DNA from: WQUF01 sp031549885
GTDB lineage: Bacteria; Bacillota; Clostridia; Clostridiales; Clostridiaceae
Length of the DNA stretch: 21,348 bases
Direction of reading: 5' to 3'
Assembly (NCBI GenBank): GCA_031549885.1
Contig: JAVBPD010000085.1
Coordinates: 1 to 21,348, forward strand
Of the stretch, positions 1-6,661 are shown one piece after another. The notes under the pieces were generated by a model. That model was given only the letters and a program-made list of their open reading frames with translations, ran no database searches and was not told where the DNA came from. Each line of letters starts with the position of its first letter. Positions within the stretch are counted from its first letter, which is position 1. The translations under genes and the position numbers were made by a program.

Positions 1-1
1 T

Positions 2-298
2 TTAGAAAAATTAGATAAAAAAATAAAATCAGTTGAAAACCTTACACCGCATAAAACTAAAATAACTGTTGAATTACACCAAGAACTTGTTAACCCATTT
101 TTAGAATATTTAAATGGATTTGCACGAGAAAAAGCTAGCAGGTTTGCAGGGCTTGTTTCAAAGGGAGAGTTTAAATATGTGTTCAAACTAAGATATGATG
201 AAGAAGCCATGGAGTTTTATGCAAATAAAAATATAATTGATAAAAACCTATTAAATAAACTAAATTCTAAAACTGTAGCAGAGTTTTTTAAAAAATAA
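2..298 (+). CDS. C-terminal end of an unidentified protein (partial)
   Basis: An open frame enters from the left edge and stops at TAA 296-298, giving the last 98 residues. The sequence is hydrophilic and lysine-rich (it starts LEKLDKKIKSVENL and ends NSKTVAEFFKK), with a central stretch containing NPFLEYLNGFAREKASRFAG. There is no membrane segment and no motif I can assign to a family. Codon use is like the neighbouring clostridial genes and the frame is clean, so I take it as a real gene truncated only by the window. The following genes are on the other strand, so this is the end of its transcription unit. Confidence 0.6.
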   Translation, partial: LEKLDKKIKSVENLTPHKTKITVELHQELVNPFLEYLNGFAREKASRFAGLVSKGEFKYVFKLRYDEEAMEFYANKNIIDKNLLNKLNSKTVAEFFKK

Positions 299-562
299 TT
301 TTTTTAAGTTAATATTTACTAGGCTTAAAATAAATGAAAACTAAATAAGAGCATTCTTTCATAAAACCCTTTCAAAAAAAGAAAAACAGGTCAGGGTTAT
401 TTGCCATATCTAAAAACATCTGTTTAAAGAACAGTGTCTTTTCTTTTAAAATTTTCCCCTTGTCGAGTTTAAAATTAAAACTAAATACTGTCTTAAAAAA
501 TTTTTTTAAAAACAGGAATATTTTAAACTATATTTTTTTAAAGGTGTAGTCAACTTTGATTA
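299..562. other. A/T-rich intergenic region with weak hairpins, no gene seen
   Basis: This spacer separates the convergent ends of the partial gene at the left edge and the flavin-reductase-like gene. I see no open frame worth calling. It contains several A/T-rich inverted repeats: TTTTAAG (302-308) with CTTAAAA (324-330); AACCCT with AGGGTT around 365-400; and CTGT...ACAG at 488-515, enclosing an A6/T7 stem. One or more may end transcription from either side, but none has the G/C stem plus clean T-run of a confident terminator. Confidence 0.4.
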
Positions 563-1096
563 TTATATCTTTGTCCAAACATGGGTTATCTCCCCAAATA
601 GATATTTGCGATAATGGTTTTTTTCTTTGTAAGCTTCTCTTAAGTAATCTTTAGCTTCTTCTGTATAAAAATCATCCACATTGGGTGTAGTAAGTTGTGT
701 TAATTTGCATTCAATAATTAATTTTGCTTCTTTAAAAGATATGTTGCAAGAAGGAGTTTGAATAGTTGTAAGTGGAGCTTCTTTCATTTTATTGCTATCT
801 CTTCCTGATTTACTTCCAAAGAAGAGCATTTGTTCCTTATATTCATCAGGGAAATAAGAAAGGGTATATGTTTGCTCTTTTTCAATTATTTCAAGGGTAT
901 AACGATCTGCCCTAAGAACACACCAAGTAGTAGGTTTTTTAAGGAGCATACCAAAACCACCGCCACTGCCTACCATAGAATTATAATGATTTTCTTTGCC
1001 AGATGTTATAACAAAAAAATCTTTTCCTACTAGTGTAAATACATCATTGCATATTTCTTCTGGAGAAATTTCTTTAAATAATTGATCAAAATTCAT
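563..1096 (-). CDS. Flavin-reductase-like FMN-binding protein
   Basis: The protein looks like a member of the flavin reductase / FMN-binding split-barrel group, probably an NAD(P)H-linked flavin or small-molecule reductase in the cytoplasm. The core runs FTLVGKDFFVITSG (about residues 17-30), then NSMVGSGGGFGMLL, then RADRYTLE and TYTLSYFP; this layout and the size (about 180-200 residues) fit the family. I prefer the ATG at 1096 because GAGG lies 9 nt upstream. ATG codons at 1114 and 1111 are possible, with the AAGGAAGG at 1129-1136 farther away. The track-length start at 1180 would lie upstream of the promoter at 1149-1177. It lies downstream of the MarR and flavodoxin genes on the same strand but has its own promoter and is separated by a terminator. 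The family call is from sequence look alone. Confidence 0.7.
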   Translation of the reverse strand: MNFDQLFKEISPEEICNDVFTLVGKDFFVITSGKENHYNSMVGSGGGFGMLLKKPTTWCVLRADRYTLEIIEKEQTYTLSYFPDEYKEQMLFFGSKSGRDSNKMKEAPLTTIQTPSCNISFKEAKLIIECKLTQLTTPNVDDFYTEEAKDYLREAYKEKNHYRKYLFGEITHVWTKI

Positions 1097-1123
1097 ACTA
1101 TAAAACCTCATCATAAAATTATA

Positions 1124-1173
1124 ATTTTCCTTCCTTGGAAACATATTTATGTTATCATTATTTTCCTTCCTTG
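1124..1173. repeat. Two identical 14-bp direct repeats flanking the promoter
   Basis: The 14-mer ATTTTCCTTCCTTG occurs at 1124-1137 and again at 1160-1173. One copy overlaps the -35/spacer region and the other the 5' leader of the flavin-reductase-like gene. Identical copies 36 bp apart around a promoter suggest an operator, possibly for the adjacent MarR protein, although MarR sites are usually palindromic. Each copy, read on the minus strand, also contains AAGGAAGG, which resembles a ribosome binding site. Confidence 0.5.
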
Positions 1174-1177
1174 TCAA
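1149..1177 (-). promoter_or_regulatory. Sigma-A type promoter of the flavin-reductase-like gene
   Basis: Read on the minus strand, TTGACA (1177-1172) is followed by a 17-nt spacer and TAACAT (1154-1149). The -35 is perfect and the -10 matches TATAAT at four of six positions. Transcription would start near 1142, upstream of the preferred start codon. Confidence 0.6.
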
Positions 1178-1178
1178 C

Positions 1179-1215
1179 AAAAAAACGCAGCTTGTTCAAA
1201 GTAGAACTTGGCTGC
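1179..1215 (-). terminator. Rho-independent terminator of the flavodoxin-marR unit
   Basis: On the minus strand, GCAGC (1215-1211) pairs with GCTGC (1191-1187), with an inner GTTC/GAAC helix separated by a small internal loop. A run of seven T follows. It lies just after the MarR stop codon and just before the promoter of the next gene. Confidence 0.75.
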
Positions 1216-1225
1216 TTATGATTTA

Positions 1226-1702
1226 TTATTCTAATTTATTTAGGTTTAAATCAATTTTCTTTATTTCTTCATCCAAGTGAATGCTATATTTTTTTATAAA
1301 ATTAAGCATATCGTTAAATTGCTCTTCGGTTATGTTTTCAAATATAGCTTTATCCCGCTCTCTAAACTCTTTGTGCAATTTTTCATGAGTTTTATAAATT
1401 TTTTTTCCTTGATCAGTGAGTCTAAAATATATTTCTTTTTTATTATCTTGTTTTTGATAGCTTTCAATAATGTCTTTTTTTATGAGCTTTTTGGTTAATT
1501 TACTTATAGCACCACTAGTCATGTAAAGGGACTCTGCAAGCTTTGTTACATTTGAGTCTATATTTTTTCCAATATATTCGATGCAATGTACTTCGGAAGG
1601 CTTATAACCTTTAAGACTTTCTTCCATCTTAAATTTATTAAGCCAAGAAAGCTTGTTTAATAAATCTCTAAAACCCACTATGACCTGTTCTTCTTTGTTC
1701 AT
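1226..1702 (-). CDS. MarR-family transcriptional regulator
   Basis: This is a winged-helix regulator of about 158 residues, the normal size for MarR dimers. The recognition region NVTKLAESLYMTSGAISKLTKKL (residues about 46-68) is followed by IESYQKQDNKKEIYFRLTDQGKKI, the wing and the TxxG helix start typical of the family. A C-terminal helix for dimerisation follows. I chose ATG at 1702, which has GGGAGAA 7-8 nt upstream; the longer start at 1729 overlaps the flavodoxin stop (TAATG) without its own binding site. The flavodoxin gene sits directly upstream in the same unit, so this protein probably controls a redox or stress response involving the flavodoxin and perhaps the flavin-reductase-like gene. 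The ligand cannot be inferred. Confidence 0.85.
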   Translation of the reverse strand: MNKEEQVIVGFRDLLNKLSWLNKFKMEESLKGYKPSEVHCIEYIGKNIDSNVTKLAESLYMTSGAISKLTKKLIKKDIIESYQKQDNKKEIYFRLTDQGKKIYKTHEKLHKEFRERDKAIFENITEEQFNDMLNFIKKYSIHLDEEIKKIDLNLNKLE

Positions 1703-1728
1703 AGCATATTCTCCCATATTTTGATGCA

Positions 1729-2223
1729 TTATTTAGACTTAAAGATTTCCACCGCCTTAGTGGCCATACGTTGACCATATAACTTAAACGTATCTATGCT
1801 TTCATCTAAATGGTCCTTTAGAGCCACAGGTCCAAGATGAATGACAGGTTTGCCATAAGAGCCGCCCCCTGAATATGTCAGCATACCAAGTACCATCATA
1901 TGTTTTAGGATGGTTTGAATACCTAGCTCTCCTCCACCATGAAGATAATCCGCTGTAGCAAAAGCACCACCTATTTTGCCAGCAAGCCCATATTTCCTGC
2001 TAGGTCCATCAAGCCAGCATTTCACTGCACCAGATACATCTGCTAAATAAATAGGGGTGCCTAAAACTACACATTTACTTTCTTTAATCCATTCCTCTTC
2101 AATTTCCTCTATTGAAAAAGATTTTGCGTCAATACCTTCAACAGACATCATGCCATGTGCAATGACATCTGCCATTTTACTTGTGTTTCCAGTCTTTGAG
2201 TGGTAAAGTACAGTCATTTTCAT
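1729..2223 (-). CDS. Flavodoxin-family protein
   Basis: This is a 164-residue flavodoxin-fold protein, likely an FMN-binding NAD(P)H-dependent oxidoreductase or electron carrier in the cytoplasm. It opens with the beta-strand and phosphate-binding loop VLYHSKTGNTSKMADVI (residues 5-21). The second flavin loop is VLGTPIYLADVSGAVKCWLD, and a third follows in GGAFATADYLHGGGELG. The start is clear: AGGAGGGA lies 5-6 nt before the ATG. It overlaps the MarR gene at TAATG, so the two are co-transcribed and probably translationally coupled. The pairing with a MarR regulator suggests induction by quinones, aromatic compounds or another redox stress. That is inference from context. Confidence 0.85.
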   Translation of the reverse strand: MKMTVLYHSKTGNTSKMADVIAHGMMSVEGIDAKSFSIEEIEEEWIKESKCVVLGTPIYLADVSGAVKCWLDGPSRKYGLAGKIGGAFATADYLHGGGELGIQTILKHMMVLGMLTYSGGGSYGKPVIHLGPVALKDHLDESIDTFKLYGQRMATKAVEIFKSK

Positions 2224-2307
2224 TTTTATCCCTCCTAATATATTTTTTTGCTATTTAACATAATAATACTATTACTTGTGCTATAATACAATAACTCAAG
2301 ATTTTAA
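2224..2307. other. Short spacer holding the flavodoxin ribosome binding site
   Basis: The AGGAGGGA binding site of the flavodoxin gene lies at its left end. The rest is A/T-rich, with TATTAT-like boxes on the minus strand, but I cannot fix a promoter. Confidence 0.3.
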
Positions 2308-3233
2308 GGAAAATTTGTTAATTGTTTTGATAAAGAGGGTGATATTATTTATATTGCAAGAAGGGATGAAAACACAGGGAATATTCAATTTCTTATCGAT
2401 CATCTTAATGGGGTAGCAAGTTTATCATATAAATTTGCAAAAGAATTTGGCTTAGAGGATCAAGCATATGTTTTAGGATATCTTCATGATTTAGGAAAGT
2501 ATTCAGATAATTTTCAAAGGCGTATAAATGGGGCTAAAATCATGGTGGATCATTCAACTGCAGATTGTGAACACTAGAAAACATGCACTTGAGATTTATA
2601 ATAAATTAAAATCGATAGGAGAGATTTGTAATAAATTAACAGGATATAATATTTTTTGCTTAAGTACACTTTTTACTCCATATTATAGAAAAAGGAGAGG
2701 TTTATGTTTTTTAACCTAGTTCTGAATTTGCAAAACTTCGAGGAGAACTTAAAAAAACATCAAGCTATGGGCATGATATTTTAAATAAATATGGCTCAAA
2801 GGCTCTCTCCATTGAAGCTATAAATGAGTATTTTGAAATAAAATATAGCAAGGCTTATGCTGAAAACAAATTGGATGAGAAAAATATTAGAGATGATTTT
2901 ATAATTGGTGATAATGATTTTAAATTAGACTTTAAAACATGTGCTGAAAAATTTAAGATTATTGAAAGTAAGACTCATGACATCATTATAAAAAATGAAT
3001 TTTCTGAAAAATTAATAGACAAAATTAGGTGTGGCATTTTTACACGGGAAATATTAAGAGAATTAGGTCAGCACAGTGTTTCTATTTATGAATATGAATT
3101 TAAAAAATTATGTGATGAAAAATCACTGGAGATAGTAGATGAATTCAAAATTTTAAAACAAACTGATCTTTATAATGATAATATTGGTTTAAATATTTTT
3201 GACGAAAGTAGTTCAGATTGCTATATACTTTAA
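2308..3233 (+). pseudogene. cas3: Relic of CRISPR helicase-nuclease gene cas3, three fragments in three frames
   Basis: Three pieces of one Cas3 protein follow each other in the right order but in different frames. First (2308-2577) is the HD nuclease: LIDHLNGVA, YLHDLGKYSDNFQRRI and VDHSTAD contain the metal-binding H, HD and downstream H. Second, from about 2557, is helicase motif IV-like IVNTRKHALEIYNKLKSIGE, running to LSTLFTPYYRKR. Third (about 2691-3233) is the Cas3 C-terminal region, GEVYVF, an in-frame TAA at 2712, then PSSEFAKLRGELKKTSSYG and KTCAEKFKIIESKTHDIIIK. Helicase motifs I-III and V-VI are missing, so at least two internal deletions occurred. No start codon precedes the HD piece. 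No other cas gene is present, and the array follows about 190 bp later. This locus cannot make a working interference complex. Confidence 0.85.
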
Positions 3234-3267
3234 AGTTTATTTATATTGTGTATGTAAAACCTAAAAA

Positions 3268-3306
3268 GCGAACCTAAGATAAACATGAAAACCTAGGTAG
3301 GTTCGC
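3268..3306. repeat. Hairpin element between cas3 relic and CRISPR array
   Basis: GCGAACCTA (3268-3276) is perfectly complementary to TAGGTTCGC (3298-3306), with a 21-nt loop. On the minus strand the stem is followed by five T, so it could terminate leftward transcription, but no leftward gene needs it. Its left half (3262-3287) closely resembles the first CRISPR spacer. Confidence 0.55.
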
Positions 3307-3423
3307 ATAAAAAAATGTGTTAAATGGTGTGAAAAAAGGTAAAATAGTAATATAATAAACTAAAATTGCAACTTATATAAAATATATTTTATTGAAAAAC
3401 AGTAAATAAATATTGTTTTTGCA

Positions 3424-3590
3424 GTCACATCCCACAATGGGTGTGTGGATTGAAACTTGATTATATAAAATGCGAATCTAAGGTGAACATGGTCACATCC
3501 CGCATGGGGTGTGTGGATTGAAACTGAATATCCCATACATAATACCTTTTTTATAGGGTCACATCCCTCATGGGATGTGTGGATTGAAAC
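3424..3590 (+). CRISPR. Minimal CRISPR array: three 33-bp repeats, two spacers
   Basis: Repeats lie at 3424-3456, 3492-3524 and 3558-3590; spacers are 35 bp (3457-3491) and 33 bp (3525-3557). All repeats start GTCACATCCC and end TGTGTGGATTGAAAC, the form known for type I-C arrays. They differ only in the central 8-9 bases. In the third repeat CACATCCC and GGGATGTG pair perfectly, the second keeps pairing through a G-U, and the first has a bulge, so the crRNA hairpin is kept while the loop varies. The neighbouring cas3 relic is also I-C-like in its HD region. There is no adaptation or effector gene in the window. The upstream A/T-rich stretch (3307-3423) may be the former leader. Confidence 0.9.
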
Positions 3591-3610
3591 TATTTTAGGA
3601 GAGGATTTTT

Positions 3611-4228
3611 TTGGAGTTATATGATGCAATAAAGATTAGAAGATCCATTCGCAAATATAAAGATACACCAATAGCTGATGAGGTAATAAATGAGATGTTG
3701 GAAGCTGCAAGATTAGCTCCATCAGCTGGAAATGTCCAAAATCATGTATTTGGTGTTATTAAAGATATTGAAATAAAGCTAAAACTAGCTGAAGCAGCAG
3801 GAAATCAGATGTGGATTGCTACTGCACCTGTTATTTTTGCTTGTTGTGCTGATATAAGTTGGGACATAGCAACACAATCAAACGATGATTTTGGGCTTAT
3901 TGTAAATAAATTGCGTTTTGGCAATGAATTTGTTGAGTATATGCAGAGTTATAAAGATAGAGAAACATGTATGACATTGTTTAATAATGCTTGCCCATTG
4001 ATACCTGCAGATCATATTTTTTTAATTGCAACATCTTATGGACTTAGTGCTTGTTTTGTTGGCTACTTAAATATAAAAAAAGCCAATGAAATATTGAAAT
4101 TACCAAGTCATATTACTTGTTTGTTCTTATTGCCTGTTGGATATAAAGATGAAATACCAAGCGAAAAAGAATTAAAGAAAATTAATGAAATTATATTCTA
4201 TGATCAATGGAAACTGTCACAACCATAA
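3611..4228 (+). CDS. Nitroreductase-family protein
   Basis: This is a 205-residue FMN-dependent oxidoreductase of the nitroreductase superfamily, of usual length. The N-terminus IKIRRSIRKYKDTPI carries the arginine/serine cluster that contacts FMN phosphate. AARLAPSAGNVQNH (about 32-45) is the second FMN-binding motif. The end LLPVGYKDEIPSEKELKKINEIIFYDQW is the standard family tail. The start codon is TTG 3611, with AGGAGAGG at 3597-3604, 6 nt away. The last CRISPR repeat ends only 20 bp before this start, so the gene is transcribed either through the array or from a promoter inside it. The substrate is not predictable. The gene is intact and uses codons like its neighbours. Confidence 0.88.
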   Translation: MELYDAIKIRRSIRKYKDTPIADEVINEMLEAARLAPSAGNVQNHVFGVIKDIEIKLKLAEAAGNQMWIATAPVIFACCADISWDIATQSNDDFGLIVNKLRFGNEFVEYMQSYKDRETCMTLFNNACPLIPADHIFLIATSYGLSACFVGYLNIKKANEILKLPSHITCLFLLPVGYKDEIPSEKELKKINEIIFYDQWKLSQP

Positions 4229-4260
4229 AGGCTGTTGCATGGAACTTGTTAAGACCATAA

Positions 4261-4288
4261 CCTAAGCCGCTATATGCACTGGCTTAGG
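4261..4288. terminator. Perfect hairpin between convergent genes, possible terminator
   Basis: CCTAAGCC (4261-4268) and GGCTTAGG (4281-4288) form a perfect 8-bp stem with a 12-nt loop between the nitroreductase and the convergent acyltransferase gene. Neither side has a T-run, so it is not a classical intrinsic terminator, but the position fits a shared transcription barrier. Confidence 0.4.
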
Positions 4289-4292
4289 AGTG

Positions 4293-6134
4293 TCAATCCC
4301 AGCCTGCATCTTTTATAACAGAGGCGATAGCTGCAGCATATACTTGTGCACCTTGGGAAGTGAGATGAACAGCATCTTTTGTGAAGTATTCATCATGATT
4401 TGCGCTGATTGAATACCAATCCACTACACGAACGTTTGGATACTTTTCAGGTAAAGAATTGATAAGGGCATTGTTGGAGTCTTGCCAAGAGTTTGGTACT
4501 CGAGTGTTACAGAAAACATAGTTGTGATCTGGTCCAATTTGACTCATAGCTCTGTCGACCTCTGATTGTAAAACCACACCATTTGAAGAAAGCGCAATAA
4601 CAACTATTTTGCCGATATTAGCTTTCGAAGTAATTGAAGTTAGATCGCTTTCATGATTATCGTATGGATAGACCACCTGCCACAATTTTCGCGCAACTCT
4701 TCCGTCCACATAAGCTTTAGGAAAGTATTCTTTCAAATCAAACAACATGTCGATCATTATTGAATCTCCTATTGCTGTGAGTTCAATGTCGCTTGATATA
4801 GTCTCAGATTGTAACGATGTTTCTGAAGGAGATGACATTTCAACAGTCACAGGAATTAATGATGAAGGGACTAAACTTGTCATTAATGGACTTGAATTCA
4901 TCTCTAATGTGCTTTCAATATGATTTTTTATATGTTCTTTATTGTCATGTTTTATTAAAAAACCATATAAAGAGATGATAATTGGCACAACAAGAATAGC
5001 TGCAAAAATCTTCTTTATTGGATGGATTTTTTTATGGATCAAATCTTTAAAACTTTCATATCTTAATGGGTGCTCTACCAAATGATATGAGAGAGTAGCT
5101 AAAACAATCACTAAAGCAAACAGTCCAATACAAAGTGGAATATTAATGCTTCCTGTATTAACTGAGGGGTAAGTTAAAATTATCACTGGGTATTGCCACA
5201 AATAAATCCCATAAGATATTTTTCCAAGCTTACTAAGAGGCCAAAAAGCAAAAATCTTGCTAAATACAGTTTGCGGCTGTACACAGATAGCAATTAAAAT
5301 TGCACACAACAGTGAAAAAATGAACATTCCACCTTGATATGTAAAACTCTTACTTTCGTTTAACTTTATCAGCATTATAACAATAGTAGCAAATGATAAA
5401 AATCCTATTAAATTGAGAATTCCTATGATTAATAAGTTACAGAATTTTTTTGTAGCAATTTTCCTGATTGGCATTATCATCGCCATAATTGAGCCAATTA
5501 AAATAGAAAAAATTCTTGTATCAGTGCCAAAGTACACCCTACTTGGATCAATATATGGATTATATAAAACAAACATTTCTATAGCAGAAATAATTATCAG
5601 CATCACTGTGATTGCACAAAGTACTTTGACTCTCTTACTAAATTTCATAACTATAAAAACAATAATAGGCCAAAATATATAAAATTGCTCTTCTACTGAA
5701 AGAGACCAAAAATGTAGAAAAAGCGAAGGAGTCGAGCATGCCTCAAAATATGAGACATGGTGAAAAACGTTCCACCAATTACTGAAATAGAATAATGCAG
5801 GTAAACAATCCTCTTTTGCCCTCCAAAGTAAATCAGAACGAAACAGTGTAACAATTGAGACTGTAGAAATTATTACCAGCACAGCTGCTGGCAATAAACG
5901 TTTTGCACGCCGTATATAGAAATTCTTAAAGCCAATACTATGATCGTTTTCTAAATTCTTCAGCAAAATATCTGTAATTAAGTAACCTGAAATCACAAAA
6001 AACATGGTGACACCCAAATATCCTCCTTTAGAAAAAGGGATATTTAAATGGTAGAGTATAACCACGATAACCGCAAAAGCTCGTAAACCGTCAATAGATG
6101 GAATATAGTTAGAATTTGTTTCTTTTTTATTCAT
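4293..6134 (-). CDS. Membrane acyltransferase with C-terminal SGNH domain (OatA-like)
   Basis: The protein has about 613 residues in two parts. Residues about 10-400 are an acyltransferase-3 domain with roughly ten hydrophobic segments. It carries YIPSIDGLRAFAVIVVILYH near the N-terminus, GYLGVTMFFVISGYLIT, and HFWSLSVEEQFYIFWP. A polar serine/threonine-rich linker precedes residues about 450-613, an SGNH-hydrolase-like domain with AIGDSIM and KDAVHLTSQGA (catalytic Ser and Asp-x-x-His). This is the layout of OatA peptidoglycan O-acetyltransferases, which pass acetyl groups across the membrane; other cell-surface acceptors are possible. I chose the ATG at 6134, with AAGGA about 13 nt upstream, over a TTG at 6173 that has no binding site. 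It is monocistronic on the minus strand. Confidence 0.85.
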   Translation of the reverse strand: MNKKETNSNYIPSIDGLRAFAVIVVILYHLNIPFSKGGYLGVTMFFVISGYLITDILLKNLENDHSIGFKNFYIRRAKRLLPAAVLVIISTVSIVTLFRSDLLWRAKEDCLPALFYFSNWWNVFHHVSYFEACSTPSLFLHFWSLSVEEQFYIFWPIIVFIVMKFSKRVKVLCAITVMLIIISAIEMFVLYNPYIDPSRVYFGTDTRIFSILIGSIMAMIMPIRKIATKKFCNLLIIGILNLIGFLSFATIVIMLIKLNESKSFTYQGGMFIFSLLCAILIAICVQPQTVFSKIFAFWPLSKLGKISYGIYLWQYPVIILTYPSVNTGSINIPLCIGLFALVIVLATLSYHLVEHPLRYESFKDLIHKKIHPIKKIFAAILVVPIIISLYGFLIKHDNKEHIKNHIESTLEMNSSPLMTSLVPSSLIPVTVEMSSPSETSLQSETISSDIELTAIGDSIMIDMLFDLKEYFPKAYVDGRVARKLWQVVYPYDNHESDLTSITSKANIGKIVVIALSSNGVVLQSEVDRAMSQIGPDHNYVFCNTRVPNSWQDSNNALINSLPEKYPNVRVVDWYSISANHDEYFTKDAVHLTSQGAQVYAAAIASVIKDAGWD

Positions 6135-6244
6135 ATTATTTTCACTTTCCTTACTTTTTTCTTTAGTAATCAATAAAAAATATAAAAATTAATTAATTAT
6201 GGATTTAATGGTATTTTATTATAATACTACCAATTGTTAGGTAT

Positions 6245-6359
6245 AACTTATAGGGGGCTTCGCCTAATAAAGTTAATTTTAGATTTTGTTGATGGATGAA
6301 AAACAAGTCACCATTGACAAATAAATGTTAAAGTGTTACGCTTTTTATAACATTTATTT
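6245..6359. repeat. Two hairpins in the acyltransferase-riboswitch spacer
   Basis: Between the divergent acyltransferase and the riboswitch are two inverted repeats. The first (6245-6274) pairs AACTT with AAGTT and TAGG with CCTA around a GGGGGCTTCGCC core. The second (6319-6359) is long: AAATAAATGTTA (6319-6330) matches TAACATTTATTT (6348-6359) perfectly. An inner AAAGTG-TTA-CGCTTT hairpin continues the stem. A T-rich tract follows the second. TTGACA at 6314-6319 could be a -35 for the riboswitch transcript, but the matching -10 (TACGCT at 6337) is poor. Confidence 0.5.
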
Positions 6360-6375
6360 TTAATTTAATATGATT

Positions 6376-6536
6376 TATGCTAGTTCAACCTTATTGAGGT
6401 TGAGTTAAGGGAATTGGGTGAAAATCCCAAGCAGTCCTGCTGTCGTAAAGAGGAGTCTACTCATGTGTGCCACTGAATATAATTTGGGAAGGATGAGATA
6501 GATTATGATACTTAAGCCGAAAGACCTGCTAGCATA
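6376..6536 (+). ncRNA. Cobalamin (B12) riboswitch aptamer
   Basis: All landmark blocks of the cobalamin riboswitch are present in order. GGTGAAAATCCC lies at 6417-6428, GCAGTCCTGCTGT at 6431-6443, GCCACTG at 6469-6475, GGGAAGG at 6486-6492 and AAGCC...GACCTGC at 6514-6529. TATGCTAG (6376-6383) pairs with CTAGCATA (6529-6536) to close helix P1. It precedes the B12 operon and would reduce its expression when adenosylcobalamin or a related cobalamin is plentiful. The class (adenosyl- or methyl/hydroxo-selective) cannot be told by eye. Confidence 0.95.
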
Positions 6537-6602
6537 TGCCATTATAAACTTCACAGGATATGGAGTAATGGATTTGTTAATTTGTTTTACAAAATTTACG
6601 AA

Positions 6603-6640
6603 GTGCCTATATCTATTGTGTATAGGTACTTTTATTTTTT
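6603..6640 (+). terminator. Riboswitch expression-platform terminator
   Basis: GTGCCTATA (6603-6611) pairs with TATAGGTAC (6621-6629) with one G-U pair, followed by TTTTATTTTTT. It lies 67 nt after the aptamer and directly before the cobT binding site, so ligand binding probably controls premature termination here. Confidence 0.88.
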
Positions 6641-6661
6641 AAAAAGTTAGGAGTGAATAGT

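Noticed and set aside
2224..2307. An inverted repeat as MarR operator before the flavodoxin gene
   Set aside because: TATTAT-like boxes recur in this A/T-rich stretch, but the arms do not pair convincingly when aligned base by base.
2528..2719. A 63-codon frame starting in the cas3 relic
   Set aside because: It crosses a deletion junction: its first part is a shifted reading of the HD fragment and the rest is a helicase fragment. It is part of the pseudogene.
3360..3629. Minus-strand open frame of 89 codons across the CRISPR array
   Set aside because: It reads the three repeats as a repeated peptide (SIHTPHAGCD type), a known artefact of CRISPR arrays, and has no binding site.
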